The position numbers were made by a program, and so were the translations under genes. A model generated the notes under the pieces. It worked only from the letters and a program-made list of their open reading frames with translations. It was not told where the DNA came from and did not search any database. Positions 1 through 7,715 of a stretch of DNA of 64,000 bases are shown here, piece after piece (the first letter of the stretch is position 1; each line of letters begins with the position of its first letter). The stretch comes from Planktophila grossartii (GTDB lineage Bacteria; Actinomycetota; Actinomycetes; Nanopelagicales; Nanopelagicaceae): contig OZ248345.1 in NCBI GenBank assembly GCA_965234365.1, positions 1,364,001 to 1,428,000 on the forward strand, in the 5' to 3' direction.

Positions 1-4
1 TGGC

Positions 5-1426
5 TTGGCATTTCGAATGCAGGCGTCAATTACAAACATTGGCCTAGCTATCCTGGTGGCTACTTTGGCGGTCGCTTTCAGTTCTAGCCATGCTGCATCA
101 ACTAATCGGTTGATTACGGATCAAAGAAAATTACGGCAACTCCGTGACGCAACAATTGAAAAGATCAATCTCTTTGATGAAACTTTCAAAAATTCAATCG
201 CTACTCAATTACAAGATTCAATCTCAGCATTCAAAGGGGCTAAGTCTGAAGATGCTCTTAAGATACTTCGCCTCGCAATTGACCAAGTAGTCCGACCTTT
301 AAGTGAAATACTTGATAAGCAAACTAGAGGAATTCTCGAATCGCCCTCACAAGATGTGGCCTACAAGATTAATTGGAAGAGAGTTTTCTCGAAGAGCACA
401 CATATAGACCGAATTTCTGAGGTTCCAATTATTCTTGCTCTTATCCTCTTTGGTGGATCAGCGCTGGTGCATGATTTTCCGTTGCGTACATCTTTACTTG
501 AAATAGCTTCAGTCCTCTTCTTAGGGATACTTCTTATCAAGATATCGAAAATATTTTTTGCTCGAGTAACTAAAAGATTAAAGCGGGTTCCAGAAGCGCT
601 TTTCATGTTTCTCTCCCTTTATCTGCCGGGACAGTTCCTAGGGCTGGAGTCCTACTTTGTTATTAAAGATAGTCAACACCCAGGGCAATTCATTTTCTTA
701 ATCCCAGTTTTTACTGTACTTCTCGGATTACTCTTCGCGGTATTTAATTCAGCTCGCAGAGAAGCTCTTGAAGTAAGGGTTGGGATTGAAATCATTAGTG
801 CTGAACTCAATTGGGAACTTGCACGCGCCCGCGAGCTTAATCGACAACAACAGCGGTTACTCTCTTTTACGCTGCATGGGCAGATTCAGGCCGCGATGGA
901 GGCTGCATTTATTAAGTTACGTCTGGCTATTGATTCTGGCGTAGATAACGATTCTCTTAGATCAAGTTTGGCTGAATTGATTGAATCCGCCGTTACGCAT
1001 ATTTACAGAAATTTTAAAAGTCCTGATTCTCTTGATTCAGTACTAGTGAAGATTCGCGACACATGGAACGGGATAGCAGAATTAACCTGGGATATACCTT
1101 CTGAAGTATTGAAGAAAGTCGCCGCAGACCCAATTTCTAATACCGCTCTGATTGATTTGATCACAGAGATGTCGTTCAATGCGGTAAAGCACGGAAAGGC
1201 AAGTTCCATCAAGATTGCCTGCCAGGAAGTTGATTATCGAATTCTTGAACTTAGTGTTTCTAATGATGGAAACGCCCTCGAACCTTCCGAGAGACGAGGG
1301 CTTGGATCTAAACTTTTGGATGAATCAACTACTTACTGGAATCGCTTCACAGAACAGGCGAAAACTGTGACGATTGCACATATCCCAATTGTTTCGGGAA
1401 AGACTGGCGGAGACGAGGAGATTTGA
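5..1426 (+). CDS. Membrane sensor histidine-kinase-like protein, 5' end possibly cut by window
   Basis: Probable membrane-bound signal-transduction ATPase. The first in-frame starts are TTG at 5 and ATG at 17, but the frame is open to the window edge, so the true start may lie outside. A hydrophobic signal/anchor segment covers about residues 10-30, a soluble helical region follows, and several membrane segments lie at about 140-250. A LiaS/DesK-like helix carries HGQIQAA, with His291 as the candidate phosphoacceptor. The C-terminus is a HATPase_c domain: N-box MSFNAVKHG near 389-397, SNDGN near 419-423, and G-box GLGS near 432-435. Its TGA stop lies inside the oppositely oriented tRNA-Ser gene, so the two overlap by 22 bp. 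A partner response regulator would be expected upstream, outside the window. The family-level call is good; the ligand is unknown. Confidence 0.7.
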   Translation: MAFRMQASITNIGLAILVATLAVAFSSSHAASTNRLITDQRKLRQLRDATIEKINLFDETFKNSIATQLQDSISAFKGAKSEDALKILRLAIDQVVRPLSEILDKQTRGILESPSQDVAYKINWKRVFSKSTHIDRISEVPIILALILFGGSALVHDFPLRTSLLEIASVLFLGILLIKISKIFFARVTKRLKRVPEALFMFLSLYLPGQFLGLESYFVIKDSQHPGQFIFLIPVFTVLLGLLFAVFNSARREALEVRVGIEIISAELNWELARARELNRQQQRLLSFTLHGQIQAAMEAAFIKLRLAIDSGVDNDSLRSSLAELIESAVTHIYRNFKSPDSLDSVLVKIRDTWNGIAELTWDIPSEVLKKVAADPISNTALIDLITEMSFNAVKHGKASSIKIACQEVDYRILELSVSNDGNALEPSERRGLGSKLLDESTTYWNRFTEQAKTVTIAHIPIVSGKTGGDEEI

Positions 1427-1496
1427 ACTCCTGAAGGGTTTAACCCCTTACCTCGTTAGCAGTGAGGCGCACTCGACCGGGCTATGCGACGTCTCC
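1405..1496 (-). tRNA. tRNA-Ser (anticodon GCT)
   Basis: Type II tRNA with a long variable arm. Acceptor strands GGAGACG (1490-1496) and CGTCTCC (1409-1415) pair fully. The anticodon loop reads CTGCTAA, giving GCT, which decodes AGC/AGT. The T-arm carries GTTCAAATC. The discriminator G at 1408 is followed by CCA (1405-1407), so CCA is genomically present here, unlike in the other tRNAs of the window. The 3' part overlaps the end of the convergent sensor-kinase gene. Confidence 0.95.
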
Positions 1497-1519
1497 AAGT
1501 GTGGGTGAAGTCTACCGCG

Positions 1520-2818
1520 CTAGCGATGGCGGAATCTACGCACAATTCGCCAAGCAATAAGGGCTAAAAGCAGTAGCCCGACGCCCTTCCAGAACGAAAT
1601 TGGGAAACGATTATGTGCATCGAGTGGAGCACTGACTACGGATCCAAGAGCAGTGACGTTGAGTTCGGTAACCACTCCTGCGTGGTCCGTTCCGTACGGA
1701 GCAGTCTGACCAATCATTTTTGAGGTCAGAACATTGACTCCATTTTTCACGAATATGTAATCAAGTCGATCTGTAAATCCGAGTTTATTTCCCATCGCCA
1801 ATGCCGCCTGCGCGCGTTTTGAATCAGGTCCAGTGAGCAGTGCGTTCATTCCCCAGCTATATGTACTTGGATCACTTGCATCAGGACCTGAGTCAGTAAA
1901 TCCCGCTTCGCGCATCACTTTATATGCGTTACATACAGTGGCGCCCGCAGGACATTTTTCAGATGCAGTCGGCTGCTCTCCAGGATTTGGTGCATCGAGC
2001 GGTCGTGGATCGCGTGGATCAGAATTGAAATCTCCTAGGACAACAATAGGAGATTTGGTATTTTTCAAATCATCGACAAGTTGGCGTGCTTGATCTGCCG
2101 CCTTAGGAACTTTATTGGCATCCCATAATGATTCAAGATGTGTAGTCACAAAGCGAACATTTGTACCCTGCACAGTGATGTCTGCCCAGGAATAACCGCG
2201 GTAGATCTCCATTAGCGTTGGCACTACCTTGTAAACAGCTTTGTATTCAGAATTACCCACTTGATTCACGTATTGCGCCAACGACTTCTTAATCAAGAGC
2301 GCATCGCCTATCTGGAAACCACAATCGGCATCGTTCTGGCCAAATAGAGATTGGAATGTCTTCGGATCATGTACTTTGGTAAGAAATGGAATCGGACCGA
2401 TTGAATATCCAGGATTATTTGCTTGAGTGCCGTCTTTCTCGGCGATGATGTAATCCCCACCAAGCTCAACGAGAAGCTCTTGCGTGAAGTTGAAAACTTC
2501 CGTTTTCCCGCTCCAGACATCGGCTTTGCAGTACCAAATAGTTGCTTCCTGGATTCCTATAACGTCTGGAGTTTCACTTCGAATTTGATCAGCAAGAATC
2601 TTTTTGCGCTGCGAAAAATCTGTCTTCTGGACTTGATCCCACATAAATTGTGCAGCCGCAGGCATATTTGGAATCTTTGCCAAGGCAACTCCAACATCTG
2701 CACCTAGATAGAGATTGCGCGACATCACCTTGATGGGCTGTTGCTCTGCTTCCGCTGTGGCCGCTGGCGAGATTAGAAGAAGAGAAAGTGCAGATACCAA
2801 CAGCGCGCGAAGTTTCAT
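1520..2818 (-). CDS. Exported endonuclease/exonuclease/phosphatase (EEP) family protein with C-terminal membrane anchor
   Basis: Metal-dependent phosphodiesterase/phosphatase of the DNase I-sphingomyelinase fold, acting outside the cell. It has an N-terminal signal peptide (MKLRALLVSALSLLLISPAA...). The EEP motifs are in order: SRNLYLG, GIQEA (metal-binding Glu), TTHLES, LGDFNSDP, DRLDYIF and GTDHAG (catalytic Asp-His). A hydrophobic helix followed by Arg-rich residues at the C-terminus should anchor it in the membrane facing outward. The ATG directly abuts the stop of the upstream flavoprotein gene (TAGATG), so it is probably the third gene of the operon starting at 5093. The substrate (nucleic acid, phospholipid or sugar phosphate) cannot be told from sequence; phosphorus scavenging is a guess. 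Confidence 0.82.
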   Translation of the reverse strand: MKLRALLVSALSLLLISPAATAEAEQQPIKVMSRNLYLGADVGVALAKIPNMPAAAQFMWDQVQKTDFSQRKKILADQIRSETPDVIGIQEATIWYCKADVWSGKTEVFNFTQELLVELGGDYIIAEKDGTQANNPGYSIGPIPFLTKVHDPKTFQSLFGQNDADCGFQIGDALLIKKSLAQYVNQVGNSEYKAVYKVVPTLMEIYRGYSWADITVQGTNVRFVTTHLESLWDANKVPKAADQARQLVDDLKNTKSPIVVLGDFNSDPRDPRPLDAPNPGEQPTASEKCPAGATVCNAYKVMREAGFTDSGPDASDPSTYSWGMNALLTGPDSKRAQAALAMGNKLGFTDRLDYIFVKNGVNVLTSKMIGQTAPYGTDHAGVVTELNVTALGSVVSAPLDAHNRFPISFWKGVGLLLLALIAWRIVRRFRHR

Positions 2819-4048
2819 CTATCCCACATTCTTTCTCGTGAAGCTATTTTCAAATTTCTTTCCTGGATCAATTGCCTGAACAAGGGCTTGAAATTCACTC
2901 ATCTTTGGGTAGACGCTCTTCAAGTAAGTGACATCTGCCGTGAATACCTTGCCCCAGTGAGGGCGGTAGTTAAATGGTCTAAGGGCAGCTTCGACCTTTT
3001 CGATAACTGGATAAATTCCATCCAGCTTCTTCCATGTGAAGTGAATTGCCAAAGTATCTCGTTGGTATGCGCCACTGAGCCACAAATCATCAGCAGCTAC
3101 GGTGCGAAGTTCGGTAATCCATAGAAGCGGAGTAATTTTAGAACCTAGTTTACTTACTGCCTCTATTGCAGCTGAGGCATCTTTGCGATCGACAAAGAAC
3201 TCTGTCTGAATCTCTTCACCAACACTGGGGGTGAAATCAAGTTTGAAGTGAGATAAACGTTCGTGCCAGAAGCCAGGTTCACCAAGTTGATCGGTGCAGG
3301 CAACAGCGTCTACCGAAGGGATTGGGTGATACTTCTTATCGGCTTTATTACTTCCGCCAATACTCTCTGGAATTACTTCGCCATCACGGAATTTGCACCA
3401 TAGGTTTCCCACTTGGTCACTACTCCAATCGGTGAAGTAACTGACGCTGTAGGCAGATCCCATAATTCCATCAAAGTTTCGCTGCAATACATCGAGTGGA
3501 ATATCTGGATAGATAACCTGGCGGATTTCAAACGTTGGTTCAATCTTTAACTCGTATTGATAAACAATTCCGCCGAGGCCAACACCTACGACGAGTGCGT
3601 TAAACGCTGGGTTTGTGCGATCAATATGGCGAATTTCGCCTTCAGCAGTCACAAGGTCGAAAGAAAGAACTTGATTGGCGAGGTTCTTGTTCTTAACTCC
3701 CGACCCGTGAGTTCCGGTCGAAATAGAGCCAGCAATTGAAATATGTGGCAGGGATGCAAGATTGTCCAGTGCCCATCCTTGCTCGTGAAGTACGGGTGCA
3801 AGTTCGCCATATTTCAGTCCAGCGGCAACGGTGACCGAGTTTGATTCGGGGTTAATCTCAATGGTCTTTGGCATCTTTGAGAGATTGATTGCAAAACTGC
3901 TCGTGTTTGCAATCTCGTTGAAGCAGTGTGCGGTGCCACGTGCGCGAAGTTTTTGGTTACTTCGTACTAGCTCTTGTAACTCAGGGAGTGATTCTGGCTG
4001 CAGATAACCTCGATCGTTGAAGTCAACGTTCTTGCTCCAATTTTGCAT
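2819..4048 (-). CDS. FAD-linked alditol oxidase / sugar-lactone oxidase family protein
   Basis: VAO/PCMH-type flavoprotein resembling alditol (xylitol) oxidase AldO and D-arabinono-1,4-lactone oxidase, which oxidise a polyol or lactone with O2 as acceptor. The FAD-binding half comes first. GTAHCFN places His41 at the position that carries the covalent 8-alpha-histidyl FAD in AldO, and ISIAGSISTGTHGSG is the pyrophosphate loop. A substrate-binding half ends in a typical HWGK motif. I chose the ATG at 4048 (protein MQNWSKNV...) because family members begin with this NW..N segment. Longer in-frame starts up to 4141 would overlap the dehydrogenase gene. It lies between a zinc dehydrogenase and the EEP gene, suggesting a shared sugar or polyol oxidation role. 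The exact substrate is unknown. Confidence 0.8.
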   Translation of the reverse strand: MQNWSKNVDFNDRGYLQPESLPELQELVRSNQKLRARGTAHCFNEIANTSSFAINLSKMPKTIEINPESNSVTVAAGLKYGELAPVLHEQGWALDNLASLPHISIAGSISTGTHGSGVKNKNLANQVLSFDLVTAEGEIRHIDRTNPAFNALVVGVGLGGIVYQYELKIEPTFEIRQVIYPDIPLDVLQRNFDGIMGSAYSVSYFTDWSSDQVGNLWCKFRDGEVIPESIGGSNKADKKYHPIPSVDAVACTDQLGEPGFWHERLSHFKLDFTPSVGEEIQTEFFVDRKDASAAIEAVSKLGSKITPLLWITELRTVAADDLWLSGAYQRDTLAIHFTWKKLDGIYPVIEKVEAALRPFNYRPHWGKVFTADVTYLKSVYPKMSEFQALVQAIDPGKKFENSFTRKNVG

Positions 4049-4085
4049 CAGGATTTCAACTCTCTTCGTGGGTAGTCGTGAATTT

Positions 4086-5093
4086 TCAAGGTTTAATATG
4101 GATTTTAGGACCATCGTGGTTAACGCCTGAGCGATTACCACTTAATACATCACTTGAGTGATCGAGTGAAACTACGCCGGCAATTAATGGACGTGGATCA
4201 ATGATTTTCTTACTCAGAAGTTCAATTGCACCAACAAGTCCTGGCGATGCGCTCAAGATTCCACGAATTTTCAAATCTTTAAGTGTGATGGTTCTCGAAT
4301 CAATCAAACTGGGAGTGCCTGAAATGCCGATGAAAACTATAGATCTGCCCGGTTCGATTAACTCGAGCGCTAGCGCGGGAATGCCTTCTGCGAAAGTGGC
4401 ATCAATAATGGAGTGAATCTCCAATTGCGGAATTGCATGTAGTGGGTGCACGCCAGCAAAACCAAATTGACGTGCAAAGTGAAGTGACTTCTCCTCGACG
4501 CCAACTATATGAACTTCAATTCCTCGCTGATGTGCAATGAGTGCGCAGAGAATTCCGATAGTTCCAGGCCCAAAGATGACTAAGCGTTCTCCAGCGTGCA
4601 GATTAGTTGCATCTACGGCACGGAGCGCATTTCCAGTTGGTTCAACCATGGCTCCGATAGCGGGATCCATATCATCAGGTAGTTCTAGAACAGCAAAATC
4701 CGGAATCACTATCTTCTCTGCAAGAGCACCGGGGAATCCTCTTCGAATTCCCACCTCATGGCGATCAGAACATAGGTACTGAAATCCGCTTAGACAGCGC
4801 TGGCACTTCTGGCAGCCAAGCATGGTGTCACTGGTAACAAATTTATTGAGCCAACGGGAATCTACCGATTCACCAATCGCAATGACTCTTCCGCACCATT
4901 CGTGGCCAATCCGCAAAGGAAAGTTGGCTTCTCCGCTAGCAAGGTACGCCATATCTCCAGTGAAGAATTCAACATCTGTCCCACAGATACCAACACGTTC
5001 AACCTCAACGAGTAAGTCATGTGCACCTACGACGGGTTCAGAAACTTCCATCACGGACCCAGTTTTTGGGCTTGTAATTACATAGGCTCGCAC
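4086..5093 (-). CDS. Zinc-dependent medium-chain alcohol/sugar dehydrogenase
   Basis: NAD(P)-dependent dehydrogenase of the sorbitol/threonine/glucose dehydrogenase type. Catalytic zinc ligands are Cys37 (GICGTD), His64-Glu65 (GHEW) and Glu151. Structural zinc cysteines are 94, 97, 100 and 108. The Rossmann nucleotide loop GPGTIG is near residues 175-180. It probably makes a sugar lactone or ketose as the first step of the adjoining pathway (lactonase at 5125, dehydratase at 6004). The GTG start at 5093 is preceded by TAAACT with a 6-nt spacer, so the mRNA is predicted leaderless. The gene diverges from the lactonase gene across 31 bp. The true substrate cannot be assigned. Confidence 0.88.
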   Translation of the reverse strand: MRAYVITSPKTGSVMEVSEPVVGAHDLLVEVERVGICGTDVEFFTGDMAYLASGEANFPLRIGHEWCGRVIAIGESVDSRWLNKFVTSDTMLGCQKCQRCLSGFQYLCSDRHEVGIRRGFPGALAEKIVIPDFAVLELPDDMDPAIGAMVEPTGNALRAVDATNLHAGERLVIFGPGTIGILCALIAHQRGIEVHIVGVEEKSLHFARQFGFAGVHPLHAIPQLEIHSIIDATFAEGIPALALELIEPGRSIVFIGISGTPSLIDSRTITLKDLKIRGILSASPGLVGAIELLSKKIIDPRPLIAGVVSLDHSSDVLSGNRSGVNHDGPKIHIKP

Positions 5094-5124
5094 GCTTGAA
5101 GTTTACTCACGCTACTATTCCAAA
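5094..5124. promoter_or_regulatory. Divergent leaderless promoters between dehydrogenase and lactonase genes
   Basis: Only 31 bp separate two divergent genes. On the minus strand TAAACT (5100-5105) lies 6 nt before the GTG at 5093. On the plus strand TACTAT (5113-5118) lies 6 nt before the ATG at 5125. Neither start has a Shine-Dalgarno sequence, so both transcripts should begin at or next to the start codon. The -35 region of each would lie inside the other gene. Confidence 0.65.
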
Positions 5125-6003
5125 ATGGCAGTTACGCCTTTATCGGTCGAGCTCTTCGACAAGCGCCAATGCACGCTGGGCGAAGGCCCTGTCTCCTTAG
5201 GTGATGATCACAGTGAAGTTCAATGGGTCGATATCGAAGGCAAGAAAGTACTTTCTCGCAACCTTGAGACGGGAAAGGCATCGGAATATTCAGTATCTGA
5301 ATTAGTTGGTTTCGTCATTCCTACTGAATCCGGAAAGAACTTATTGGGAACGACAAGTGGTCCAATTCTCTACGATGGAAATCAATTCACACCTTTCGCA
5401 TCTCGTAATGAAAGAGATGTCACTCCTATGCGATGGAATGATGCCAAAGTCTCACCCGATGGAGATCTTTGGCTTGGCTCAATGGCACTCAGTGAAGAGG
5501 CAGGTTACGGAAGTTTCTATCGACTCGATGGTGAGAGCAAAGAATTGAAAAAGATGTTGTCCGGAACGGGAATTAGTAACGGCCTGGCTTGGAGCAGCGA
5601 TAAAAAGTCTTTCTACTACATCGACACACTGACCTTTGGTATTGAAGCATTTGATTATCACGAACGAGAAATTTCGAATCAACGCATAGTCATTTCTTGC
5701 GATACTCAGTATGGATTCCCTGACGGAATGTGTATTGATTCAGAAGATGGGCTCTGGGTTGCTTTCTATAACGGAAGCGCAGTTCGCCGATATGACACTC
5801 GTAATAACTTTATTCAAACACACGAGATTTCCGTTCCGGCACTTCGCACTACTTCATGTGCATTCGCTGGCAAGAAGCTTGATAAATTAATCATCACCAC
5901 TGCTGAGAGAAACAATCCGACAAGTACCAGCAATGATGGCCAAACTTATATTTGCGAAACCGGTTTTACGGGAGTTGCGACAACGCTCTTTGCTGGCGCT
6001 TAA
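5125..6003 (+). CDS. SMP-30/gluconolactonase family lactonase
   Basis: Six-bladed beta-propeller lactonase that opens sugar lactones to aldonic acids. The divalent-metal ligands of the family are visible at the expected spacing: Glu20 in GEGP, Asn152 in SNGLAWS and Asp200 in FPDGMCID. Asn105 (RWNDAKV) matches the substrate-side Asn. Length (292 aa) is normal. It probably hydrolyses the lactone formed by the divergently transcribed zinc dehydrogenase, feeding the sugar-acid dehydratase that ends immediately next to it (the two stop codons abut at 6003/6004). Predicted leaderless. A cytoplasmic location is inferred from the absence of a signal peptide. Confidence 0.88.
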   Translation: MAVTPLSVELFDKRQCTLGEGPVSLGDDHSEVQWVDIEGKKVLSRNLETGKASEYSVSELVGFVIPTESGKNLLGTTSGPILYDGNQFTPFASRNERDVTPMRWNDAKVSPDGDLWLGSMALSEEAGYGSFYRLDGESKELKKMLSGTGISNGLAWSSDKKSFYYIDTLTFGIEAFDYHEREISNQRIVISCDTQYGFPDGMCIDSEDGLWVAFYNGSAVRRYDTRNNFIQTHEISVPALRTTSCAFAGKKLDKLIITTAERNNPTSTSNDGQTYICETGFTGVATTLFAGA

Positions 6004-7713
6004 TTAATGCGACTCGCGAGGAGTCTGTGAACTACTGGCTCCACGCAAGAAATCTAAATCTGCGCCTAAATGAGCCTGCTCTACATGTTCTATGTAGAGA
6101 CGTTCCCAGCCGCGATCTGGGCTAGCAAGCGCTTTAACCATTGCTGCAGAAGGAGTTCGCGCAGCTAGTTCGGCATCGCTTATCTTCACATTGAGCGTGC
6201 GAGCTGGAACGTTGAGTTCAATTAAATCGCCTTCCTGCAATTTTGCCAGCGGTCCCCCAAGCGCACCTTCAGGTGAAACATGAAGCACAACAGTTCCGAA
6301 TGCAGTACCGCTCATACGACCGTCGCAGATACGAACTAAATCAAGAACGCCTTTTTCAAGAAGTTTCTTTGGAATAGCCATATTCGAAACTTCAGGCATT
6401 CCTGGATATCCCTTAGGTCCACAACCACGGAGAACTAAAACGCTATTTTCATCGACATCTAAAGCGGGGTCATCGATGCGAGCATGAAAATCTTCAATGC
6501 TTTCAAATATAACCGCTTTGCCGGTATGTACTAATAAATTCTTGCTTGCCGCTGCGGGCTTAATGACTGCCCCGTCAGGAGCAATATTTCCACGAAGCAC
6601 TGCGATTCCTGCCTCCGGTAGAAGCGGAGCATCATGAGTCTTGATGACGCTACTGTCATAAATTTCTGCACCAGCAAGTGAATCTACAAATGGCTTACCG
6701 GTTACAGAAATCGCAGTGGGATCTAAGTATCGCTTCACTTCATTAAGGACTGCAGATAATCCACCGGCGCGGAATAAATCCTCCATTAGAAATTCACCGG
6801 CAGGTTGAAGATTTACCAGCAATGGAATTCGCGAACCAACGCGATCAAAATCATCGAGCGTGAGTTCCACGCCAAGACGACCTGCAATAGCAAGAAGATG
6901 AACAACTGCATTCGATGAGCCACCGATTGCTCCGAGAGTCACAATGGCATTGGTAAATGCGGCTTGAGTCATGATGTCGGAAGGCTTGAGGTCTTCTTCA
7001 ATCATCTCGACGATTCGAATTCCTGACTCGTGAGCTGCCTGTAATAAACGGCTATCTGGCGCTGGAGTTCCGGCAGTTCCAGGCAAGACCATGCCAAGTG
7101 CTTCTGCCAGACTTCCCATGGTTGAAGCGGTTCCCATTGTGTTGCAATGGCCTTTGCTGCGGATCATCGATTTTTCAGAGTTATTGAAATCTTCTTGCGA
7201 CATGGTTCCGGCGCGAACTGCTTCGCTAAATTTCCAGACACCAGTTCCGCAACCAAGTCGCTCGCCCTTAAAAGTTCCATTGAGCATTGGGCCACCAGGA
7301 ACAACAATCGCTGGAAGGTTTACAGACGCTGCTCCCATCAGGAGCGCTGGAATTGTCTTGTCACAACCACCTAAGAGAACGACGCCATCAATGGGATTTG
7401 CACGAATCATCTCTTCAGTCGCCATCGCAACCATATTGCGCCACAACATTGCAGTGGGGCGAACATTTGTTTCTCCCAGTGAAACCATCGGAAGATTTTG
7501 TGGAACTCCGCCCGCTTCCCAAATTCCATTCTTGACACTCTGTGCCACTTCATCCAAATGCATATTGCATGGGGCTAAATCAGATGCGGTATTTATAATG
7601 GCAATATGTGGTCGCTTGCCAGTGAATGCCGAATCAGGATTTCCACGGCGCATCCAGGCGCGATGGATATAGGAATCTTTCGAGTTTCCTCCGTACCAAT
7701 CGGCGCTGCGCAT
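6004..7713 (-). CDS. IlvD/Edd family sugar-acid (pentonate/hexonate) dehydratase
   Basis: Fe-S dehydratase converting an aldonic acid to its 2-keto-3-deoxy derivative. The three cluster-type cysteines of the family are Cys49 (APCN), Cys117 (GGCDKT) and Cys190 (GHCNTMG). The 569-aa length and the N-terminal sequence fit the arabinonate/xylonate dehydratase branch better than the branched-chain amino-acid enzyme, and the dehydrogenase-lactonase neighbours support that. It starts 2 bp after the putA stop and is probably cotranscribed with it. No 2-keto-3-deoxy-acid aldolase or dehydrogenase is seen in the window, so the end of the pathway must be encoded elsewhere. Biosynthetic IlvD is the main alternative. 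Confidence 0.82.
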   Translation of the reverse strand: MRSADWYGGNSKDSYIHRAWMRRGNPDSAFTGKRPHIAIINTASDLAPCNMHLDEVAQSVKNGIWEAGGVPQNLPMVSLGETNVRPTAMLWRNMVAMATEEMIRANPIDGVVLLGGCDKTIPALLMGAASVNLPAIVVPGGPMLNGTFKGERLGCGTGVWKFSEAVRAGTMSQEDFNNSEKSMIRSKGHCNTMGTASTMGSLAEALGMVLPGTAGTPAPDSRLLQAAHESGIRIVEMIEEDLKPSDIMTQAAFTNAIVTLGAIGGSSNAVVHLLAIAGRLGVELTLDDFDRVGSRIPLLVNLQPAGEFLMEDLFRAGGLSAVLNEVKRYLDPTAISVTGKPFVDSLAGAEIYDSSVIKTHDAPLLPEAGIAVLRGNIAPDGAVIKPAAASKNLLVHTGKAVIFESIEDFHARIDDPALDVDENSVLVLRGCGPKGYPGMPEVSNMAIPKKLLEKGVLDLVRICDGRMSGTAFGTVVLHVSPEGALGGPLAKLQEGDLIELNVPARTLNVKISDAELAARTPSAAMVKALASPDRGWERLYIEHVEQAHLGADLDFLRGASSSQTPRESH

Positions 7714-7715
7714 GG

